From positions 1-44,111 of the IMG/VR virus record IMGVR_UViG_3300009079_001912: a stretch of DNA of 44,111 bases. One strand, written 5' to 3'. Below, piece by piece: positions 29,825 to 35,050 of the stretch (the stretch's first letter is position 1; the number at the start of each line of letters is the position of its first letter). Below the pieces are notes generated by a model. That model was not told the origin of the DNA. It did no database searches and saw only the letters and a program-made list of their open reading frames with translations. The DNA is from a virus. The position numbers were made by a program, and so were the translations under genes.

Positions 29825-30184
29825 TTAAAACTGTGGTATATTATCCATATCAAAATTTACACTTACACCGCATCCGCACGATGAGTGTGCATTTGGATTT
29901 CTTATTTCAAAGTTACTGCCAACTAAACTAGTTACATAGTCAACTTCTGTACCAATTAGAAACATCATACTGTGTGCGCCGATAATAAAACTATAATTAT
30001 TATCTGTTTTAATAACTTCGTCATCGCCTTGTAAGTCTGCAGGTAACGCAACTGTACCCCACTCATACTCAAATCCAGCGCAGCCGCCGCCTTTGATATT
30101 TAAACTAATGCCGTAGCATTCGTTTTCGTCACAAAGTTTTTCTATCTGAGCTTGTGCTGCTGGTGTTAGTGTGCAAATTGTCAT
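29825..30184 (-). CDS. A-type Fe-S cluster carrier (HesB/IscA/ErpA family), 119 aa
   Basis: Length and motifs fit the HesB/IscA family that accepts Fe-S clusters from the scaffold and passes them to target proteins. The three conserved cysteines are present: Cys35 in KGGGCAGFEYEW, and Cys103 and Cys105 in SSCGCG near the C-terminus. The LTPAAQAQIEKL start is also family-like. The ATG at 30184 has AGGATTATT upstream, and a CATAAATAT late promoter candidate lies at 30199-30207, so it may be expressed late with the structural genes that follow 11 nt downstream. HesB genes are known in several marine phages. In this window it could serve the cluster needs of the host or of virus-encoded Fe-S proteins elsewhere; that is inference. 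Confidence 0.93.
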   Translation of the reverse strand: MTICTLTPAAQAQIEKLCDENECYGISLNIKGGGCAGFEYEWGTVALPADLQGDDEVIKTDNNYSFIIGAHSMMFLIGTEVDYVTSLVGSNFEIRNPNAHSSCGCGVSVNFDMDNIPQF

Positions 30185-30198
30185 AATAATCCTTTCTA

Positions 30199-30207
30199 AT
30201 ATTTATG
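30199..30207 (-). promoter_or_regulatory. T4-type late promoter candidate before the HesB gene
   Basis: The minus strand reads CATAAATAT, 15 nt upstream of the HesB-family ATG. The same nine bases precede the 93-aa gene at 31588 with similar spacing, supporting function. Confidence 0.55.
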
Positions 30208-30240
30208 GCTATTTTTTATAATCTTAATGTAAATATACTT

Positions 30241-30528
30241 ATGTATTTAGGCGAGACCGAAAAAAAAACTAAGCATGTACGTAAAAGTAAAACCGGCAAG
30301 GAACATGCATATTACCGTACTAAAACAATGATTATGTTAAGATGTGATTGTTGTAACGTTGAGTTTACCAGAGAACGAGGTAGTATGGACCCAAAGCGGT
30401 TAACAAATAATTACTTTCACGTATGTAGTAATTGTGATGTAAAACGTTTTGCCCAGAAAAAAGGCGTTGAAAGAAAACAAGTTTGGAATTTAAGTGCTAG
30501 TAGCAACTTACCAATTGGTAAGCTATAA
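30241..30528 (+). CDS. Small zinc-ribbon-like phage protein, 95 aa
   Basis: I prefer the ATG at 30241 (MYLGETEKKTKHVRK) over the in-frame ATG at 30205, because the upstream 12 residues look like translated promoter DNA (TATAAT and TGTAAATA are there); neither start has a clear ribosome site. It has two CxxC pairs, CDCC and CSNC, about 30 residues apart, which fits one structural zinc site, inside a very basic protein (KRFAQKKGVERKQVW). Such small zinc-ribbon proteins recur in T4-like marine phages without known function; nucleic-acid binding is a reasonable guess. Its stop codon directly abuts the stop of the convergent gene. Confidence 0.8.
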   Translation: MYLGETEKKTKHVRKSKTGKEHAYYRTKTMIMLRCDCCNVEFTRERGSMDPKRLTNNYFHVCSNCDVKRFAQKKGVERKQVWNLSASSNLPIGKL

Positions 30529-30762
30529 CTACACCATGTAAATGCCTTGTTGTCTCATTATGTCTTGTCTCTTTTTAGCATCAATACACTGCATGTTTGT
30601 TACTTCTACAGTATACTTGAGTTCGTCTTTAAGCTCTTGTTGCCAAATTTCGACTTGTTGTTTGTTTTGTACTGAGTGTTTACATTCAGCTTCAGTTTTA
30701 AAGTAAGGATCCTCAAACATATAAAATCCTTCTGCAAATATAACTACTAGGAACCAGCTCAT
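30529..30762 (-). CDS. Small unknown protein, 77 aa
   Basis: The start at 30762 (MSWFLVVIFAEGFYMF) overlaps the stop of the 54-aa membrane gene as ATGA, so I reject an upstream ATG that would add five residues (MEQRM). The N-terminal 13-15 residues are hydrophobic and could insert in a membrane or be a signal-like segment; two cysteines (in AECKHS and MQCIDA) suggest a possible disulphide in an exported part. The rest is a charged helix. The pair of genes looks like a co-translated membrane-associated unit. Function unknown. Confidence 0.75.
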   Translation of the reverse strand: MSWFLVVIFAEGFYMFEDPYFKTEAECKHSVQNKQQVEIWQQELKDELKYTVEVTNMQCIDAKKRQDIMRQQGIYMV

Positions 30763-30923
30763 TCTCTGTTCCAAATAGTCCAGCTACCGTAGACTATAGC
30801 AGCGTATGCTACTAAACTTGCAATAGGTTTAAATATTAAAAATGCAATCCCAGCACCTACTAAAACAGCACCATCGCGTGTTGATCGTTCGTTGATTCTT
30901 TCGTTAATCCATTTCTTCACCAT
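30759..30923 (-). CDS. Small membrane protein, 54 aa
   Basis: The frame runs from the ATG at 30923, preceded by GGAGAG, to a TGA at 30759 that overlaps the next start. The first 18 residues are charged (MVKKWINERINERSTRDG). Residues about 19-47 (AVLVGAGIAFLIFKPIASLV, then AYAAIVYG) are hydrophobic and form one long or two short transmembrane segments, and the end is WTIWNRE. The strong ribosome site, ATGA coupling and coherent membrane design make it real despite its size. Function is unknown; holin-like or membrane-anchoring roles are possible but not shown. Confidence 0.8.
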   Translation of the reverse strand: MVKKWINERINERSTRDGAVLVGAGIAFLIFKPIASLVAYAAIVYGSWTIWNRE

Positions 30924-30957
30924 TCATTCTCTCCTTCTTTGCTAATTACTTTATAAT

Positions 30958-30966
30958 GTATTTACA
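30958..30966 (-). promoter_or_regulatory. Variant late-type promoter candidate (TGTAAATAC)
   Basis: The minus strand has TGTAAATAC, one base from TATAAATAC, 34 nt before the 54-aa gene. The identical 9-mer precedes the 392-aa gene at 41475-41483. Confidence 0.3.
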
Positions 30967-30986
30967 CAAAGTGAAGGAGTGATACT

Positions 30987-31310
30987 ATGTTTAAGTGGAT
31001 AGGAAAAATGCTAGGTATAGTGCCAGCAGAAGATGCAGCACCGCTAGTGTTAACAGATCCTGTTAAAACACCAGCACCTGCAAAAAAGCCAGCAGCTAAA
31101 AAGCCAGCAGCTAAAAAAGCAGCAAAGTCAGCTACAATGCCTAAAACTGTAAAAAAGCCAGCAGCTAAAAAAGCAGCACCAAAGGCAAAAGCAGATGGTT
31201 TAGAAGAAATGAATAAACGTGATCTATTGGCACTAGCCAAAGAAAAGGGCGTTAAGTCCAATGCTAGTATGAACAAAGATTCGGTTATCGAAGCAATTAG
31301 AAAAGGCTAA
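30987..31310 (+). CDS. Histone H1-like Lys/Ala/Pro-rich protein with SAP/HeH-like C-terminus, 107 aa
   Basis: The ATG at 30987 has a clear GAAGGAG ribosome site. After a short hydrophobic N-terminus (MFKWIGKMLGIV) residues about 33-69 are repeats of the KKPAAKKA type, like the tails of histone H1 and bacterial H1-like DNA-binding proteins. Residues 72-107 (LEEMNKRDLLALAKEKGV and on to VIEAIRKG) form the helix-extended-loop-helix pattern of SAP, HeH or Rho-N-like domains, which bind nucleic acids. DNA binding or packaging is inferred; it could also compact or mark the phage genome. The repeat is visible in DNA as repeated AAAAAGCCAGCAGCT units. Its stop overlaps that of the facing gene by 4 nt. 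Confidence 0.85.
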   Translation: MFKWIGKMLGIVPAEDAAPLVLTDPVKTPAPAKKPAAKKPAAKKAAKSATMPKTVKKPAAKKAAPKAKADGLEEMNKRDLLALAKEKGVKSNASMNKDSVIEAIRKG

Positions 31311-31588
31311 CGTCTATTTTTTAATTGATGGAGTTCTGACTCTTGGCGAGCAGCTTTACGTTCTAGGATAGTAATTGCTGCTCGCATTTTTTTCTGTTGA
31401 TCCTCAAGGCTACGCACATATGCTTGTGTTGGTATCTCTTGTGTAGATCCGTCTTCTGCAATAATTTTATAAGAATCAGCGCCCTGAGCTCTAAGGCCGC
31501 CAGTAACTCTGTTTGGGTTTTTATCCGAGGACGGTGTCTCTAGTGTCTTGCTCTTCCGACCGTACATGCTGCTCAAGTAATTGCTCAT
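31307..31588 (-). CDS. Small late protein with C-terminal coiled coil, 93 aa
   Basis: The start at 31588 (MSNYLSSMYGRKSK) is preceded by AAGGAAG; more upstream in-frame ATGs would start before the transcript of the promoter at 31605-31613. The first 35 residues are polar and flexible, followed by YKIIAEDGSTQEIPTQAYV and a charged heptad-like C-terminus (LEDQQKKMRAAITILERKAARQ). The gene overlaps the 3' end of the UvdE gene by 68 nt in another frame. Function unknown. A late promoter hints at a virion or assembly role. Confidence 0.8.
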   Translation of the reverse strand: MSNYLSSMYGRKSKTLETPSSDKNPNRVTGGLRAQGADSYKIIAEDGSTQEIPTQAYVRSLEDQQKKMRAAITILERKAARQESELHQLKNRR

Positions 31589-32663
31589 TATTTCTTCCTT
31601 CATTATATTTATGTAGGGCAATACTAGCCAAGTTCTTACATTTGGATTCGCACATGATATCTGCGTATGGCAAGAAACTTAATGCCCAGTCATTAACTGC
31701 TGTATTCCAATAGTATTCGCTGTGTGCTCGCATTTTTGCTTTCTTATAACCTTGCTCAAGTAATGCCTGAAAGTCTGGCTTTACATTCACTGAATGATTA
31801 ACTAAACAGTCTTCACGACTAACACTATAATGTATAGCAGGTCGAACACCGCGCCAACTGTCAATCACACGTTTAAATCTATCATCTGTGGGTTTAATAT
31901 ATTCACCTGCACTATTACACCAATGATGATGTATATCTAAAACCAGTGCAACATCTTTCTCCAATTCCAAGCTGGCATCCAAGCCCCACTTGTTTTCGTC
32001 GTTTTCGATTGTAATTGTGTTTCTTGCTTCTGGAGTGAGTCGCTGCAACGCTGCTTTAATTCCTGCAGGTCCTTGTCTTCCGGATATGTGTACGTTACAC
32101 TTGAAGTCTTGCCATGTTTGTCCATAGCCCATGTAACGTATAACATTGACATGATACTCAAATTCCTCAATTGATCTCTCCACTATTTCTTGACTATCCG
32201 AAGCAAGGACTGTAAATTGGCCTGGGTGCATGGAGAGTCGAACATCGAGTCGTTTCGCAACTTCTCCGACTTTTGCGAATTCTCTTTCGCAGTATGCAAC
32301 CACATCAGGACGCTGCCAAAAATAAGACCAGTCACGCTGGGTATAAACAGGAAGCACATCGCTACCCAATCGGACCATACGAAGTTCTGGATTAAGAGAT
32401 CCAACATACTCTATCAACTTTCTGTAGGACGCAATATTGTGGACCATAATGTCCCATAAGCGTTCTTCAGCAACAGCCTTAGTTTGGCGGTTAAGCCATT
32501 GAACTGTAGTGCTTCGAGTATTTAGCGGTCTTTGATAGTCCTCTAAAATTCTTTTCTTAATTGACTGATTGCGATACATATATTTGCATGCAAAACCAAT
32601 ACGTTGTACTGATTCTTGACTTTTAAGAAAGTCACCACAATTGGTAAATTTTAAATCGTTCAT
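31521..32663 (-). CDS. UV damage endonuclease (UvdE/UVDE family), 380 aa
   Basis: UVDE enzymes nick DNA 5' of UV photoproducts and use a TIM-barrel metal site related to endonuclease IV. Recognisable pieces are GFACKY (23-28), RLSMHPGQF near 142, CNVHISG, the TIENDENKW stretch near 218, LVLDIHHHWCNS near 239, IHYSVS near 280 and KMRAHSEYYWN near 310; together these supply the expected His/Glu/Asp/Lys metal ligands. Length is slightly above bacterial homologues (about 300), with an extra C-terminal tail. It is last in the PTPS-GT-FNR operon and overlaps the 93-aa gene by 68 nt. In a sunlit marine phage it would protect phage DNA; T4 uses the unrelated DenV instead. Confidence 0.93.
   Translation of the reverse strand: MNDLKFTNCGDFLKSQESVQRIGFACKYMYRNQSIKKRILEDYQRPLNTRSTTVQWLNRQTKAVAEERLWDIMVHNIASYRKLIEYVGSLNPELRMVRLGSDVLPVYTQRDWSYFWQRPDVVAYCEREFAKVGEVAKRLDVRLSMHPGQFTVLASDSQEIVERSIEEFEYHVNVIRYMGYGQTWQDFKCNVHISGRQGPAGIKAALQRLTPEARNTITIENDENKWGLDASLELEKDVALVLDIHHHWCNSAGEYIKPTDDRFKRVIDSWRGVRPAIHYSVSREDCLVNHSVNVKPDFQALLEQGYKKAKMRAHSEYYWNTAVNDWALSFLPYADIMCESKCKNLASIALHKYNEGRNNEQLLEQHVRSEEQDTRDTVLG
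31605..31613 (-). promoter_or_regulatory. T4-type late promoter candidate inside the UvdE gene
   Basis: CATAAATAT on the minus strand lies 17 nt upstream of the 93-aa gene's ATG and within UvdE coding sequence. It separates a late small gene from the enzyme operon before it. Confidence 0.55.
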
Positions 32664-32670
32664 GTTAGTC

Positions 32671-32823
32671 TCATTCGATTAATGTTACAGTAAATTCTTG
32701 ACAGTTCCATCCTGCTGCTGGGCCAAACTTTCGTGTAGTCTTGTCTAGTGCTTCTTGTACTGTTTCTGCATACTCGTAGCCTAAGAATGTTAAGTTAGCG
32801 TATACTCTATATGTTCTTAGCAT
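32671..32823 (-). CDS. Small unknown protein, 50 aa
   Basis: The frame runs from the ATG at 32821-32823 to a TGA at 32671. It begins MLRTYRVYANLTFLGYEYAE and ends NCQEFTVTLIE. It overlaps the upstream 64-aa gene by 7 nt and ends 7 nt before the UvdE start, so it fits neatly into the operon. The composition (alternating hydrophobic and polar residues around a helix TVQEALDKTTRKF) suggests a small alpha/beta fold. No function recognised. Confidence 0.7.
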   Translation of the reverse strand: MLRTYRVYANLTFLGYEYAETVQEALDKTTRKFGPAAGWNCQEFTVTLIE

Positions 32824-33011
32824 TTTCTGTAACTCCCGTCTGTTTCATGTGTGCCTGAATTTGACAATGCCCACATAATACAGTTGACTCTGCTGTATTT
32901 GCAATACCATGCAAGATCACTTCTGTCTGTACCATATAGCTCATTACCTGTTTGCCTTAAATGTTTGTACCATTGTGTAAACAGTTTATAGCGTTTAATT
33001 ACAGTTGTCAA
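32817..33011 (-). CDS. Small unknown protein, 64 aa, probable TTG start
   Basis: No in-frame ATG exists until late in the frame, so the start is likely the TTG at 33009-33011, which overlaps the FNR stop as TTGA; there is no good ribosome site, so coupling to the FNR gene would be needed. The sequence is basic and aromatic (KRYKLFTQWYKHLRQTGNEL, then DLAWYCKYSRVN and SGTHETDGSYRKC). It looks like a compact, Trp/Tyr/Cys-containing phage protein of the type conserved among relatives, but I cannot name a family. It sits between FNR and the 50-aa gene. Confidence 0.6.
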   Translation of the reverse strand: MTTVIKRYKLFTQWYKHLRQTGNELYGTDRSDLAWYCKYSRVNCIMWALSNSGTHETDGSYRKC

Positions 33012-33703
33012 GAGACAAATGCTCTTTCTTGCACAAAAGTACCTTGTGTCTTTTTATTGCCTTCTGCAAATCCTAAAGAGTTAAAATGATCACGTAAGTC
33101 GTTATTAAATGCTATACTACCGCATAACATAATACGCTGATAACTGGGATCATCAATTTGTACAGTGCCATCCGCCATAAACTTTTGAATACGTCCGTGT
33201 AGTTCAGCTTCTTCTTGTGTCACTGTACTGATATATTCAATTGGCATTTCATTTAAAAAGTCTCTATAACAGTCTTGTTCAGCATGTAATCTAGTTGTCC
33301 ATGTTACAGTTATATTTTCAAATAAATCATATGTTTCAGGGTCACGTAGTAAACTAATAAACGGAGCAATGCCAGTGCCGCTTGCCATCATTACTAAATG
33401 TCCGCCTAATTCTAAGTTAGCAAGTAATAGTGTACCGGTTGGTTTCTCGCCTACTTCTAGCATATCACCTACTTTGATATTTTGTAATTTACTTGTAAGT
33501 GGACCGTCGGGCACCTTAATACTGTAAAATTCTATATAGTCGTCGTATGGACCACTTGAAATACTGTATGCTCTTTTAGGCGTATCTTCCATACTTATCA
33601 TTACAAATTCACCTGCTGTAAATCTGTACGTATTAGGTCTTTCAGTTCTTATTCTAAACAGGGTATCAGTGTAGTGTTCTACTTCGATTACTGCTAGTAA
33701 CAT
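33008..33703 (-). CDS. Ferredoxin-NADP+ reductase (FNR), bacterial type, 231 aa
   Basis: FNRs move electrons between NADPH and ferredoxin or flavodoxin. The start is taken at 33703 (MLLAVIEVEHYTDTLF) because GGAGATAG precedes it; upstream in-frame starts lie inside the glycosyltransferase. FAD-site motif RAYSISS is at 44-50, the nucleotide-site GTGIAPFISLLRD near 109-121, a second NADP-site MLCGS near 190, and the C-terminus TQGTFVQERAFVS matches bacterial Fpr-like enzymes whose last residues stack on the flavin. No defects seen. It could recycle host or phage ferredoxin, for example for ribonucleotide reduction or Fe-S repair; no ferredoxin gene is in the window. Identity is certain; role is inference. 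Confidence 0.94.
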   Translation of the reverse strand: MLLAVIEVEHYTDTLFRIRTERPNTYRFTAGEFVMISMEDTPKRAYSISSGPYDDYIEFYSIKVPDGPLTSKLQNIKVGDMLEVGEKPTGTLLLANLELGGHLVMMASGTGIAPFISLLRDPETYDLFENITVTWTTRLHAEQDCYRDFLNEMPIEYISTVTQEEAELHGRIQKFMADGTVQIDDPSYQRIMLCGSIAFNNDLRDHFNSLGFAEGNKKTQGTFVQERAFVS

Positions 33704-33704
33704 A

Positions 33705-34418
33705 CTATCTCCAATTTTCTGCAACCCAATAATCTGCACATTTATGCGGATTAGGATCACCATGAAATACTGCTATACTTGTATCTGGTTTAATTTTAGG
33801 CTGACCGGGTTTTTCAAAATTCCGGCCGCCCTTTTTTCGATCCAATACTAGTTTAGGATTATCACGCATTTCCCACTTATAACTTTGTATCCATTCATCA
33901 GGCCAGTAGTTGAACCCGTCTTTGATTGAATGTCGCATCCAGTCTTGGTCGCCTTGATATCTTTTACAAATCATATTATGGTTTGCCATAAAATTACTAT
34001 ATACATGTGAATGTTGACCAGTTTCTAATCTAAAAACACTTGAATTAAATTTGTCAAACCCAGCATGTCGCATCCGATTGAAATCTCTAATAATGCAAAA
34101 TTCGCCTGGCTTATATTCAAATAATTTATCTATGTTTTCAAAAATTACAAGATCGAGATCTAAAAATAAAATAGTACCGTTTAGACCTAACTCGGGATTA
34201 TAAAACATGGGCTTATACCACCAACCTTTTATACCTTGCGTAACAGGTAAAGGTCTAGTTTCAATCTGAGGGTTGATGCCTGTTGTATCTTCAGTAAAAC
34301 AAATAAATCTATAGTTCAGCGTTAAATTACGCTGAACCATATTATAAAGTTTGTTCACATATATAGGGTCGTATTTGTTTCCATATTTTAGACAACAAAC
34401 GTACCTTGGATTACTCAT
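33705..34418 (-). CDS. Glycosyltransferase (GT-A, DxD type), 237 aa
   Basis: The start at 34418 (MSNPRYVCCLKYGNKYDPIY) fits an AAGG ribosome site; longer frames overlap the upstream gene heavily. Residues 82-92 (TILFLDLDLVI) carry the DxD-like metal and nucleotide-sugar motif (Asp87 and Asp89), preceded by GWWYKPMFYNP and followed by GEFCIIRDFNR. The C-terminal half has FNSSVFRLETG and a late IAVFHGDPNPHK segment like GT8-type enzymes. It probably adds a sugar to a phage or host glycan, modified base or protein. It shares 8 nt with the upstream PTPS-like gene and is 1 nt from FNR. Family level is clear; acceptor is unknown. Confidence 0.88.
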   Translation of the reverse strand: MSNPRYVCCLKYGNKYDPIYVNKLYNMVQRNLTLNYRFICFTEDTTGINPQIETRPLPVTQGIKGWWYKPMFYNPELGLNGTILFLDLDLVIFENIDKLFEYKPGEFCIIRDFNRMRHAGFDKFNSSVFRLETGQHSHVYSNFMANHNMICKRYQGDQDWMRHSIKDGFNYWPDEWIQSYKWEMRDNPKLVLDRKKGGRNFEKPGQPKIKPDTSIAVFHGDPNPHKCADYWVAENWR

Positions 34419-34893
34419 CAACAAACCTTGTTTTAGTCCATGTAAAAGGCGTAAAGATAGCACTGTTAGCACCATGCTCTGAACATTCTACAGACTCAAC
34501 CCAGCAACGCCCGTGTGTCATTTCTTTTACTAGATTGTCAGCAAAGCGCCATGCATGTTCTGCAAACTTTTCTGCACCAACACCGTCTAGCTGTGTAATT
34601 TGTGCAAGACCCTTTGTCTCAAGTTCTAATAAGTCGTCTTTCATTGGATCATTAATATCAATTACTGTCTTATGATCAAATGTATCTTCGAGCCACGCCT
34701 TTAGTGGTTTTAGTCCACCAAAGTCTACACCCCAGTTACGATGATCTAAATCATTACATCCAAATGTAAATTTAAATGCTAGACTGTATCCATGTAAAAA
34801 TCTGCAATGTGAATGATCTGCGTGTGGTTGACGAAACACTGCTGATAGTCCAATGTTATGTCCATATGTTTTAGTCGAATAGTAGTTACTCAT
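34411..34893 (-). CDS. 6-pyruvoyl-tetrahydropterin synthase / QueD-like enzyme, 160 aa
   Basis: The start at 34893 has a strong AAGGAGA ribosome site. The fold motifs of the T-fold pterin enzymes are present: HADHSHCRFLHGYSL (24-38) with the cysteine and His34, the VDFGGLKPLKAWL stretch, FDHKTVID, and SEHGANSAI near the C-terminus. Classical PTPS and QueD have HGH at the zinc site; here it is HGY (Tyr36). A phage-associated subfamily with HGY exists, I believe, so this may not be a defect. It would make 6-carboxy-tetrahydropterin (queuosine or deazaguanine pathway) or a related pterin. Partners (FolE, QueE, QueC) are not in the window. It is first in its operon and has host-type and late promoters. 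Confidence 0.9.
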   Translation of the reverse strand: MSNYYSTKTYGHNIGLSAVFRQPHADHSHCRFLHGYSLAFKFTFGCNDLDHRNWGVDFGGLKPLKAWLEDTFDHKTVIDINDPMKDDLLELETKGLAQITQLDGVGAEKFAEHAWRFADNLVKEMTHGRCWVESVECSEHGANSAIFTPFTWTKTRFVDE

Positions 34894-34925
34894 AGTTGTC
34901 TCCTTGGCTAATGGAGTGTGCGGAA

Positions 34926-34933
34926 TATTTATA
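34926..34933 (-). promoter_or_regulatory. T4-type late promoter, exact TATAAATA
   Basis: The minus strand carries CTATAAATAT (34925-34934), 32 nt before the PTPS-like gene. It is the best consensus match in the window and lies just downstream of the sigma70-type promoter for the same operon. Confidence 0.7.
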
Positions 34934-34964
34934 GTGGGAACGAACACGAAGACCACTTGTAGTT

Positions 34965-34993
34965 ATAATACTATATATAGCATATCATGTCAA
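34965..34993 (-). promoter_or_regulatory. Sigma70-type promoter for the PTPS-GT-FNR-UvdE operon
   Basis: TTGACA (34988-34993), 17-nt spacer, TATTAT (34965-34970) on the minus strand. This near-consensus host promoter suggests early transcription, in addition to the late promoter at 34926. Confidence 0.75.
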
Positions 34994-35013
34994 GCTCTAA
35001 TTACATCTAGATT

Positions 35014-35022
35014 CGATAAATA
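35014..35022 (+). promoter_or_regulatory. T4-type late promoter candidate for the 1172-aa fibre
   Basis: CGATAAATA, the same nine bases as at 522-530, is 28 nt before the ATG at 35051; GGAGTGGG lies between. Confidence 0.7.
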
Positions 35023-35050
35023 TATATAATTAACGCATAGGAGTGGGTGA

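Noticed and set aside
30205-30240. Upstream start for the zinc-ribbon gene
   Set aside because: The extra 12 residues cover promoter-like DNA and lack a ribosome site, so the ATG at 30241 is favoured, though not proven.
30962-31276. Antisense frame over the H1-like gene with FAAFLAAGF repeats
   Set aside because: The repeats are the reverse of the KKPAAKK codons; a membrane protein is not supported.
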